This document shows positions 1-7,404 of a stretch of DNA of 64,000 nucleotides, piece by piece. The DNA comes from Acidobacteriota bacterium (GTDB lineage Bacteria; Acidobacteriota; Terriglobia; Bryobacterales; Bryobacteraceae), in the NCBI GenBank assembly GCA_014584705.1, contig JACTMJ010000026.1:1-64000 (forward strand), given 5' to 3'. The notes below the pieces were generated by a model. It worked only from the letters and a program-made list of their open reading frames with translations. It searched no databases and had not been told where the DNA came from. Both the position numbers and the translations under genes were made by a program. The number at the start of each line of letters is the position of its first letter. Positions within the stretch are counted from its first letter, which is position 1.

Positions 1-55
1 TCAACAACTCGTCGATCGCCGCTTCCAGCTTCGTTACTTTCATCCGTCCTCTCAT
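1..55 (-). CDS. N-terminal fragment of an IS transposase (partial)
   Basis: The frame starts with ATG at 55 or, more likely, at 43, where AGAGGA lies a few bases upstream. It reads MKVTKLEAAIDELL before leaving the window. The fragment is too short to identify by itself. The transposase call comes from its position just inside the IS-like terminus at 70-98. Product and family are inferred. Confidence 0.35.
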   Translation of the reverse strand, partial: MRGRMKVTKLEAAIDELL

Positions 56-98
56 CCTCTCCGAGAATCGGACTTACACAAAATTCGAAACACGCTCC
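1..98 (-). mobile_element. End of an IS256-like insertion sequence (partial, runs off left edge)
   Basis: Read on the minus strand, positions 98 to 70 form a GC-start, AT-core terminus (core TTTTGTGTAAGTCC at about 84-71) of the kind I associate with IS256-family terminal inverted repeats. A ribosome-binding site and the first codons of an open frame that leaves the window follow. The outer boundary appears to be near position 98. The other end and the target duplication lie outside the window, so the family call rests on one terminus and about 18 codons. Confidence 0.45.
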
Positions 99-166
99 GT
101 CTTGGCGAGCCTTCCCTTTCTGTTCTATGTTCCGGGACGGTCCTGGCCTCCGGTTGAACGCGACTG

Positions 167-715
167 CTAGAACGGCTTCGTCTTTGCCGTGTGTAGTAGC
201 AGCCGAAGCAGAGAAACGGGCGACAATGGCCATTTGAAGGCCGATCGCTTCCTTCGAGCGCGACTCAGGGATTCCCGAGCACCTGCACCGTCCGTCGCCG
301 ACTCCTCCCAAATTTCCCGAACTCGTGTCTCGAAGGCAAGCGCGGTGCGATGGCTCGTGCCCATAGCCTCCCGAAGAGCATGCACGCCGGATTCCCGCGG
401 AGGGTTGCACAAATGCGCAAGGCCGCGGAGCACGCTGCGGAGCGGCAATTTCGAGTCCTCAAGTGCGGTGCCAACCGTAACCGTGAACTGACGCCTGCAA
501 AGAGAGCATCGCCAAAGGCCCGGCCGCGCCCCGTGCCCACTTTCGGCGGATCTCGGTCGAATGGGCCAGCACTTCTCCAGTGAGCCGCATTTTGGGCAGT
601 ACACTCCGTGGGGCCAGCGTGCACTCTCCATTACGGCACGTGCGGACTCTTCGCTGGCATAGGCGCTGTCGGAGAATATCGTCCCCGTAAGTTCACCGTC
701 ATTTGGGTTTGTCAC
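167..715 (-). pseudogene. IS1595-type transposase, N-terminal zinc-ribbon part only
   Basis: The 182-residue product begins with the arrangement typical of IS1595/ISXO2-type transposases. A zinc ribbon has CPKC (about 41-44) and CSLC (about 70-73), followed by RRQFTVTVGTALEDSKLPL and a helical DNA-binding region to about residue 140. The catalytic DDE domain expected next is absent. The tail from about residue 141 is basic, low-complexity sequence unlike a transposase core. The protein is about half the family length, so it is probably a decayed remnant or a stand-alone N-terminal fragment. It lies 70 bp from the IS256-like terminus, so two unrelated mobile elements are nested or adjacent here. 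Confidence 0.6.
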
Positions 716-901
716 GTTCTATTTATGAAGTACATACACTGCAAAGTCAATCAGTTACGAGAACGGTGAAAGGCTGTCTCGTGTCCTCTTCCCTAGGATG
801 AGGCGTTGTGAGGCGTCCAGCCACTCCCAAACCGTTACGGCGGCACACGCCGTTGGCGGCCGAGAGGCGGAGCCTGGATCCAGGGAAAGGGAGGGAACTG
901 C

Positions 902-2395
902 ATGAACACGAAGAGAATTGTTGGGGCCATCATTCTGGCGGCTGCTTTGCTCGCGCCCGCTCAGACGAAGGTTGATATTCAGAGGCAATCGAGAGGCACG
1001 AATTTTTTGGCTCCGCCGTTTGAGAAGCCGGTTCGGAGCGGTGCGACATTGCCAGTCACGTGCAGTGTGGGAGAGTTGTACTTCCTAACAGGCGCGCCGG
1101 CGGGGGACAACCTGTACGTCTGTCACACCAGTGGGGAATGGTCGCCGCAGGGAAGCGCGGGGTCCGCCAACGTGACGATCGAAAACAATGGGTCGTTGGT
1201 TGGGACAAGAAGCAAAGCGAACTTCGTTGCCGGTGGGGGAATTGTGAATGCGATCACCGATTCGGGCTCCGGGATCGACGTTCAAACTTCGGTAAACACG
1301 GCGATCGTTCTGACAAAAGCCCAGCTTCAAGCCGGTGCGGAGCAACGGTGCGAATCCGTTCAGGGACCGTCCAATGCATACGCCTGTGCGATGTCGCCAA
1401 CGCTTACCGAATATCACGAGGGAATGGTGGTTTACTGGGTGCCGGATTCCCCGGCGAGTGGAGGGCCGGTGACGCTAAACATCGATTCGCTCGGCGCGAA
1501 GCCCGTCACCACCATGATGGAGGACGCCGACCCGCCCGCGGACCAAATCATCGCGGGAGTCATGCTTCCACTCTGGTACGACGGAACCGGCTTTCGGTTG
1601 TTTCCGGTGAATGTCCCGGCGGGTTACCAGACAACGGCGTCCCAGCAGTCAGGCTCCGCCCACTATTGCGCATCGGCGGGTGCATCCGGATCGGAGTTCA
1701 CTTGCTCCCTCTCGCCGCAGCTTGCAAACTACACCCCCGGAATGGTTTTGCGATGGCGTCCGGATATGGACTCTGCCGGCGGACCCACCACGCTAGATAT
1801 CGATTTGGTCGGGCCGAAAAGCGTGAAGCTCGCCGACGGATTGACCGACCCGCATCCCGGTTCGGTGAAGGCTGGCGAACTCTATTCGATCTGGTACGAT
1901 GGAGTTCGATTCCGCATTTTGAACGAGAACTTGGGTGCAGTCGCGCTGAAACCGGAGATCCAGTCCGGGGAGTTGCTGCTGTGCGAATCCAGCGGAACGA
2001 TAGGCGAGCAGTTTGCTTGCGAACTTGGTTCGACTCTCGGCGCGTATCAGCGTGGTTCGGTGATCAACTGGATACCCGATCTGGACGCGAGCGGTCCCGC
2101 GACACTGAATATCAATGGTTTGGGCGCAGTGGCCATTAAGCTGCCTGATGGCATTTCAGATCCGGGAATTGACGACGTCTCCTCGGGACGTTTGTATCCG
2201 TTGTGGTACGACGGAACCGTGTTTCGCTTGCTCCCCCCTTCCCCTCATCGCATGCCTTCGAGCCCTCGGCCCGCCTGTGAAGCACCCCTGCGTGGGCGCT
2301 TGTGGATTATCGCCGGAGACACCGGCCAGAAAGACGACGTTTCCGTATGCGCGAAGGACGATACGGACGCTTTTCTGTGGCGATCGCTGTACTAG
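902..2395 (+). CDS. Secreted phage tail-fibre-like protein with three 85-residue repeats
   Basis: The 497-residue product starts with a Sec signal peptide (1-20, ending LLAPAQ). A short module with CSVGELYF and LYVC follows (about 54-74), then a beta-rich spacer. Three repeats lie at about 150-234, 256-340 and 361-444. Each has the pattern C-S...F/Y-x-C...L..Y..G.V..W.PD, then TLNI(D/N).LG.K, and ends WYDG..FRLL. The TLNINGLGA...WYDG pattern is characteristic of phage tail-fibre and receptor-binding repeats. The last 45 residues form a separate end module with a VCAKD motif. GGGAGGGAACTGC precedes the ATG. The gene is followed after 24 bp by the 2420 gene, so the two are probably cotranscribed. 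The fold and a surface-binding role are inferred; a substrate cannot be read. Confidence 0.7.
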   Translation: MNTKRIVGAIILAAALLAPAQTKVDIQRQSRGTNFLAPPFEKPVRSGATLPVTCSVGELYFLTGAPAGDNLYVCHTSGEWSPQGSAGSANVTIENNGSLVGTRSKANFVAGGGIVNAITDSGSGIDVQTSVNTAIVLTKAQLQAGAEQRCESVQGPSNAYACAMSPTLTEYHEGMVVYWVPDSPASGGPVTLNIDSLGAKPVTTMMEDADPPADQIIAGVMLPLWYDGTGFRLFPVNVPAGYQTTASQQSGSAHYCASAGASGSEFTCSLSPQLANYTPGMVLRWRPDMDSAGGPTTLDIDLVGPKSVKLADGLTDPHPGSVKAGELYSIWYDGVRFRILNENLGAVALKPEIQSGELLLCESSGTIGEQFACELGSTLGAYQRGSVINWIPDLDASGPATLNINGLGAVAIKLPDGISDPGIDDVSSGRLYPLWYDGTVFRLLPPSPHRMPSSPRPACEAPLRGRLWIIAGDTGQKDDVSVCAKDDTDAFLWRSLY

Positions 2396-2419
2396 GCCGA
2401 AACGAAGAGAGGACGCAGT

Positions 2420-5400
2420 ATGCATTTATCATCATTCACGGGTCGGTCAATCTCGTGCGGGGTCATTCCCGCAATCAGTTTTGTCGTTCTGCTGACGCTT
2501 TCCGCAATTGGCGGGCAATCACTCCGGATGGTGGGCACGGACCTGCAAGTGGATAGCGGCCTCGATAATATCCCGGCCACCTCTGACATCCGCGTTGAGG
2601 GGTACTTCCACGATGTGAATCCGCCGGCAGCGACCAAGTCCTTTGTCGTTCTCACCGGCGTAGGTTTCCGGGTAGACTATGTTCCGCCGACAGGGCTCTT
2701 TTTTACTTTTCAACGGGAGACCGGAAACATCGAGTGCGTCGTTCCGTTCTCGAGAACCAGCTTCGTTTTTCGATTGCAGAGGCTTTACAACGGCGGATCG
2801 CCGATACACCAATGCGAGATATGGGATGTGGACGGGGGGAATTACACCGTTAAGACCGACTACACCACTTCCATGCAAACCTGGAACTACACGGGTGCTG
2901 CGCTGTTCGGAAACGGAGATTCAAGTCTAGCGTTCCTGCGGGTGTTCACTTCCCCGGTTCCACTGGGATCGAAGCCGCCCGCGACGGCGGATAATGCAGG
3001 TGCCTGGGCTGCCTGGACGTTCGACGGCAACGGCAATGACATTAGTGGGAACGGCAGAAACCTGAATGTGGGCGCCATGTCATACATAGCCTCACCGGCG
3101 GTTAGTATTGTCTCATCGTTGAAATCGGAAGGTACTCCATTCTGGGCGCCGTTTCGTCCACTGCGAGCCGGGCATCCGAGCAAGCTGGATGGGACCGCCA
3201 GCTATTCCATGTCGGATGTCTCCTCGCAGGTCGCATGTTTTTGGCAGCAGTTAGAAGGCCCGAGTAGTGCCGTTTTCGATAATCGCAACAGTTGCACGCC
3301 AACACTCACAGGGCTTGTATTCGGACCCTACAAGTTCCGGTTGCGTGTGCGGGACCAGGAGGGACGAGAAACGATTAGCGACCGGGAAATCGGCGCCGTT
3401 GCTTACGACGATAACGGCGTGGTGATTTACCCGGATGAGAGGCTCTACGCGCTGTTGGGGCCGGCCAAAGTCCTGGGAGCGAGTGATTGGGAATGGGTCG
3501 ATGACCGCCACGCAACCTTGGCGCAAGCAAATTGGGAAAAATATGCGATCAACCGCACGGATGGCTATGGATGGCAGCCGGAGTATGAGCTAAATCCACT
3601 TTACGGCGTGCCAAGAACCGGAACGGTTTATACGTCGAACCCTTTGGGAGACGGTACCAAAATCTATGGCGTGGGAACGAATCTGCTGATTTTCTGCGGA
3701 GGCCGTCCGGGTCCGTCGCTCTCCTCGGCTCTCTTGCCGGTCATCAACTTCAAACTTTCGTTGGGTAACTGGCATTCCCGCCGCGTAGATAGCTGCCAGA
3801 GCGATACGGAGATTACACTTCGGGACGGCATCGATTCCGGCACTTTTCCGGGTGCGCTGGCTGCGCCCGGCGTGGAATGGAGCACCCTTGGAATGAGCAC
3901 CATTCGCGCGGATGTGACTGGTACGGTTTACACGGATAGCGGAAACCCTACAAAACTCTATGGTGTTGGCACGAACTTCCTTGCCATCTGCAACGGAACT
4001 GCGGGGCCGCCGATTCCGGGTGCGAACGTCCGTGTGCTCGAATCCTCGCTTAGCACGACCTGGGGCGTCAGCGCGTGTGTCAGCAACACGGAACTAACGA
4101 TGTCCGACGCATGGGCCACCAGCCATATCGCTTCTCCGGGCGTGCCATGGGTATGGGACGATTCCCGGAGGAATCCGGGCGTGTGGAGTTCGTCCTTCTC
4201 CACCAGCAGCACGGCGAACTATTATGATGTTGCTCTTGCGAATTATCGGCTCTACTACCGAAGCGGATGGAAAACAGCACGAGATTCCGCGCGCTGGATG
4301 GCCGGGGCCTGGTGGAAGGATGGTCTGTGGAATGGCGCTTGGCGAACGGCGTCCCTTGGCGCTTCCATGCTCCTGCATTCCGTGGATACCTCCGCCCCGC
4401 AGTATTCGGCACAATTCTGGCCGTACATGCGCGTGCGGCTGGGTAGCGGTGCGAACGAGTATTGCCCGCATAAGACTCCCGATATCCGGGACGTGCGGGA
4501 GAGCGCCTACTGCCTGATGTACATGGCCGAGCATGCGCAACTTGACCCGGATGCCGCGCAACGAGGGATCCAGCGCCAACGCCTGATCGACGCGATCTCC
4601 GTTTATGAAAACCGGCAAATCGCGGATGGGCACTGGATCAATCAGGGCGCGGACTTCGGCAGTGACCGATCACGAGTCTTTACGGTCGCCAATGGAAGCA
4701 CGACCGTGAATCTCTATAGCGGAGCGAACATTCCGGCCGATTATTGCGGCACCGGATTCTATGAGGCGGGGAGCATCGCAATCTCGACCGGCGGCACTGC
4801 AATCACAGGTACGGGAACCGATTTCACCGGACAAGCCGGAAAAGTTCTCCTCATCCGTGGCATGTACAACGGCCAGCCCTACTCGCAGTACAACGAGATT
4901 GCGAGTGTGCAGAGCGCAACGGCGGCAACGGCCCGATTCCCATGGCCGGGCAATACGATTTCCGCCTACAGAATCCAGACGCGCTATCAAGGCTCCTTTT
5001 TTGATATGGCGGTGCAGGGCTATCGAAAAGTGAATGCGGACGGGAGCCAGAATGATTACTACCTGCCCGATGGAGCCGGGTGGTATTGGTGTACGGTAAC
5101 AAGTGGTACGACAATGACCTTGGACCGGCCCTACACCGGAACGGACGGTTACCGTGCGCGGGTGTCGGGGAACCCAATGGACGGCTCGGAAACCTACATG
5201 GCGGGCCTCATGGCGACGGCTCTGTACGAATCCGCGAATGCCGTGGAATCGCAGGATTCCTCGGTTGCCGCACGCTATCGGGCGGTGGCCGACAAGACGC
5301 TGGATTTCATCATCTCCACAACAGTTCCGTATGGATCGTATTCCACCCCCTACCACTCCGGCTGGGCGATCTGCCAGCCCGTTGCGTCGATCCCAAACAT

Positions 5401-5947
5401 CTGTGATCGAAATGAACCCATCGGGTTGATGCGCAGCACGATGGTGGAGGATAACGCCGCGTTTGCCTGGCGATACCTGGCATCGGGGAACGCGGACCAA
5501 AAAACACAGACGGACGGCTGGTTCAGTGCGCAGTTTAGCGCTCCGCTATTTGCGAGTCCGTTTCCCGGCGATGGCAAAGTGGCGGATCTGCTTACGGACT
5601 CGAACTACACGTTCTCGGATTCGCTTCTGGCAAAAAGTTACGGTCAGGCATACGGGGTTGGCGGCTCGGATATGTGGCCCGCGGCGCGGTTGGGGCCCGT
5701 CGCGAGTCCGGTCTGGCGCGTCGTGAGCATCGGCTTCCTCCTTTCGAGCGTCCCGAATGCAGTGAACGCACGCATACGCACCACCAGTCCAACCGGCGAA
5801 GTATCCGTCACGGATTGCGGAAACACTTCCCCTTGCCAGCTGACCCTGGATAAGCGCCTGGGCTCGCATTGGATGGTGCTCGAGTATCGCTCCAACTCCG
5901 GGGCGGTTCTTGCGGCGTCGGAACCTCAACTGATTGACGTTCCCTAG
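2420..5947 (+). CDS. Large secreted multidomain protein (LamG-like, PKD-like, beta repeats)
   Basis: This 1175-residue exported protein has a hydrophobic signal segment at about 12-32 and AGAGGA upstream of the ATG. A concanavalin/LamG-like motif (WTFDGNGNDISGNGRNL) is near residue 200. A PKD/K319-like domain lies at about 255-325 (LDGTASYS, FWQQLEGP, FRLRVRDQEG). Three short beta modules with the pattern GTVY/GSIA...GxGTxF lie near residues 402, 501 and 784. The regions between and after them are rich in Trp and Tyr, with helical stretches (about 600-720 and 920-1080) like an alpha/alpha-barrel carbohydrate-active enzyme, but I cannot assign a glycosidase family. It is the downstream partner of the tail-fibre-like protein. 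The likely role is an extracellular polysaccharide-binding or degrading protein. Confidence 0.6.
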   Translation: MHLSSFTGRSISCGVIPAISFVVLLTLSAIGGQSLRMVGTDLQVDSGLDNIPATSDIRVEGYFHDVNPPAATKSFVVLTGVGFRVDYVPPTGLFFTFQRETGNIECVVPFSRTSFVFRLQRLYNGGSPIHQCEIWDVDGGNYTVKTDYTTSMQTWNYTGAALFGNGDSSLAFLRVFTSPVPLGSKPPATADNAGAWAAWTFDGNGNDISGNGRNLNVGAMSYIASPAVSIVSSLKSEGTPFWAPFRPLRAGHPSKLDGTASYSMSDVSSQVACFWQQLEGPSSAVFDNRNSCTPTLTGLVFGPYKFRLRVRDQEGRETISDREIGAVAYDDNGVVIYPDERLYALLGPAKVLGASDWEWVDDRHATLAQANWEKYAINRTDGYGWQPEYELNPLYGVPRTGTVYTSNPLGDGTKIYGVGTNLLIFCGGRPGPSLSSALLPVINFKLSLGNWHSRRVDSCQSDTEITLRDGIDSGTFPGALAAPGVEWSTLGMSTIRADVTGTVYTDSGNPTKLYGVGTNFLAICNGTAGPPIPGANVRVLESSLSTTWGVSACVSNTELTMSDAWATSHIASPGVPWVWDDSRRNPGVWSSSFSTSSTANYYDVALANYRLYYRSGWKTARDSARWMAGAWWKDGLWNGAWRTASLGASMLLHSVDTSAPQYSAQFWPYMRVRLGSGANEYCPHKTPDIRDVRESAYCLMYMAEHAQLDPDAAQRGIQRQRLIDAISVYENRQIADGHWINQGADFGSDRSRVFTVANGSTTVNLYSGANIPADYCGTGFYEAGSIAISTGGTAITGTGTDFTGQAGKVLLIRGMYNGQPYSQYNEIASVQSATAATARFPWPGNTISAYRIQTRYQGSFFDMAVQGYRKVNADGSQNDYYLPDGAGWYWCTVTSGTTMTLDRPYTGTDGYRARVSGNPMDGSETYMAGLMATALYESANAVESQDSSVAARYRAVADKTLDFIISTTVPYGSYSTPYHSGWAICQPVASIPNICDRNEPIGLMRSTMVEDNAAFAWRYLASGNADQKTQTDGWFSAQFSAPLFASPFPGDGKVADLLTDSNYTFSDSLLAKSYGQAYGVGGSDMWPAARLGPVASPVWRVVSIGFLLSSVPNAVNARIRTTSPTGEVSVTDCGNTSPCQLTLDKRLGSHWMVLEYRSNSGAVLAASEPQLIDVP

Positions 5948-5974
5948 GCCGTTCCCCAACCCACATCCTTCGTC

Positions 5975-6021
5975 TGGGCGCTGCCGTCATTCTCGGGATA
6001 CCGGGCATACGGTGGCGCCCA
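5975..6021 (+). terminator. Long stem-loop downstream of the tail-fibre-like operon
   Basis: The arms TGGGCGC (5975-5981) and GCGCCCA (6015-6021) pair perfectly. After a 2x2 mismatch, CCGT (5984-5987) pairs with ACGG (6009-6012), and CTCGG (5992-5996) pairs with CCGGG (6001-6005) around a GATA loop. It begins 28 bp after the stop codon of the 1175-residue protein. No U-tract follows, so it may be a factor-dependent terminator or an mRNA-end stabiliser. Confidence 0.4.
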
Positions 6022-6585
6022 CGGTGCCTAACTGCCTTCAACCGCGGCAATCGATTTCGGGAGCGGAAATGTGGAACCGGAACTGTTTCCGGAAGGTTTA
6101 TCTTCCCGTATAAGCCCGTGCCGGACCTTCGGTTTGACTATGGCAGGTATCCAACTGATTGTGAATGAGATTTGCGTGTGTTGGGAACGCGGGTATCAGA
6201 AGGTCCGGGGCAAGTACCAGCGGTCCCTATTGATAATCTACCTAGGGCAATTGAAATTTAATGTTGAATCATCACGAGCTATAACACATGACTGACACAA
6301 CATATCAATCTGACATATAACATATGTAGAATCTGTAACTTACAGATGCTATATAAAGTTTTTATAGCCCTCAAATCGAGCACAATTAGTGTAAAAATTA
6401 CTTTATTCGGCCCCAAGTGGATTGAATACGATGGTGAGTCCGCGCCTGCTTTGGTGTATCCTCCTATAGAGAGATTCGCTGTTAATCCACGTTATGCCGG
6501 CAGCCCTGAAACCCATCCCGAATGGACTCCGCGAAAGTGGAGAACCTTCCTGAGCTTTCGTTGAGAGAGCCAGTTAAAAGAGGAG
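6022..6585. other. AT-rich intergenic region without a convincing gene
   Basis: About 560 bp separate the stem-loop from the next gene. Bases 6220-6420 are much richer in A/T than the rest of the window, which suggests regulatory DNA or imported sequence. Two short open frames (6071-6295 and 6346-6564) have no recognisable protein features and no good ribosome-binding site. The clear structure is a pair of neighbouring palindromes at 6313-6347, listed separately. Confidence 0.6.
6313..6347. promoter_or_regulatory. Two adjacent perfect palindromes, possible operators
   Basis: ACATAT-AAC-ATATGT (6313-6327) is a perfect palindrome with a three-base centre. Four bases later ATCTGTAA-C-TTACAGAT (6331-6347) is a perfect 17-base palindrome. 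Both sit in the AT-rich gap upstream of the glucosaminidase-like gene. The second recalls the dyad layout of LuxR- or TetR-type operators, but no cognate regulator lies nearby. Operator function is an inference from symmetry. Confidence 0.4.
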
Positions 6586-6591
6586 TTGAGT

Positions 6592-7131
6592 TTGATCCAA
6601 TTGCAGCGAGTTCTCGTTCGTGCCGTGGTGCTTGGTGCCGTCTTGACGATGCCATCCATGATCATGCCGGATGGGCACATTCCGCATTCCCGCTATGAGC
6701 AGGATTCCCGCGTGGTGGCGCTTTCCGAGTTTCTGAAAGAAAAAGACAGCCCGATCGCTCATTTAGCGGAAGACTTTCTGATTGTGGCGGACCGGCATGG
6801 GCTGGATTGGCGGTTGCTGCCGAGCATCGCCTTTCTGGAATCGAGCGCCGGGAAGACCTACAAAAACAACAACATCTTCGGATGGAATAACGCGGATACG
6901 TCGTTCGCTTCGGTGCGGGAAGGGATCCACTATGTGGGTGCGCGGCTCGGTACTAGTGAACTCTATCGCGGAAAAACTTTCGAGCAGAAACTGGCGCTCT
7001 ACAACCCGTACGATCACTATGCGCCCGCAGTGATCCGGGTGGCGGATACCCTTGCCAGGATGGAGAAGGAAGCGCGCACCCGGACCCGGAAACACGTTCA
7101 GCTAACCTTCAAGTCAGCCGACGTGCGGTAG
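6592..7131 (+). CDS. Exported glucosaminidase-like peptidoglycan hydrolase
   Basis: I place the start at TTG 6592, because GAGGAG (6580-6585) is then six bases upstream; TTG 6586 would abut it. The 179-residue product has an N-terminal hydrophobic export segment (about 5-20). A lysozyme-like fold of the glucosaminidase type follows: FLIVADRHGLDW, LPSIAFLESSAGK with the presumptive catalytic Glu, NNIFGWNN, and a helix with IHYVGARL. Such domains cleave the glycan backbone of peptidoglycan and often occur near phage-like or surface-protein genes, as here. Its 3' end overlaps the convergent small membrane-protein gene by 18 bp. No cell-wall anchoring repeats are present. Confidence 0.65.
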   Translation: MIQLQRVLVRAVVLGAVLTMPSMIMPDGHIPHSRYEQDSRVVALSEFLKEKDSPIAHLAEDFLIVADRHGLDWRLLPSIAFLESSAGKTYKNNNIFGWNNADTSFASVREGIHYVGARLGTSELYRGKTFEQKLALYNPYDHYAPAVIRVADTLARMEKEARTRTRKHVQLTFKSADVR

Positions 7132-7257
7132 AAGGTGAAAGCCAAGGAACAGTAGCGCCGTAATCAGCAGCACCATCAGCCAGCGAATCATGCGCTCCCG
7201 ATTCGTTACAGTGGCCTTTTCATCGGCCCGGATTTGGTCGTTCAAAGTATCAAACAT
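7114..7257 (-). CDS. 47-residue single-pass membrane protein
   Basis: The ATG at 7257 is preceded by AAGGGGGAG with good spacing, which favours it over an upstream in-frame start at 7323. The product has a charged N-terminal half (FDTLNDQIRADEK, TNRERMIRW) and one membrane helix (about 27-42, LMVLLITALLFLGF). Its 3' end overlaps the convergent glucosaminidase-like gene by 18 bp. I recognise the shape of a small acidobacterial hypothetical protein, but no function is known to me. The leader carries two short dyads (7281-7312). Confidence 0.6.
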   Translation of the reverse strand: MFDTLNDQIRADEKATVTNRERMIRWLMVLLITALLFLGFHLLPHVG

Positions 7258-7280
7258 CGTAGTCTCCCCCTTGAAACTGC

Positions 7281-7312
7281 ACGTCTGATGACGTCGATAA
7301 CTTTTTGTTATC
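7281..7312. promoter_or_regulatory. Tandem dyads in the leader of the 47-residue gene
   Basis: ACGTC-TGAT-GACGT (7281-7294) is followed by GATAAC-TTTTT-GTTATC (7296-7312). Both are perfect inverted repeats, 24-55 bp upstream of the ATG at 7257 on the minus strand. They could act as operators, or as RNA hairpins if the transcript starts further upstream. Confidence 0.35.
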
Positions 7313-7404
7313 TCTGGCTTCATTGTAAGGGCGAATCGTTGGGCGGCCTAGCAAAATCGGAAGGGATTTACAAAGAGAAAATCGGGCGAAATTTTTTAAT
7401 CTAG

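Noticed and set aside
4670-5500. A 276-codon open frame on the minus strand
   Set aside because: It lies within the 1175-residue exported protein gene in antisense and has an atypical His/Arg-rich composition.
6451-6470. TTGGTG ... TATAGA as a promoter for the glucosaminidase-like gene
   Set aside because: The spacer is only eight bases, too short for sigma-70.
6346-6564. Short open frame in the AT-rich gap
   Set aside because: No ribosome-binding site and no protein features; the AT-rich DNA with palindromes is better read as regulatory.
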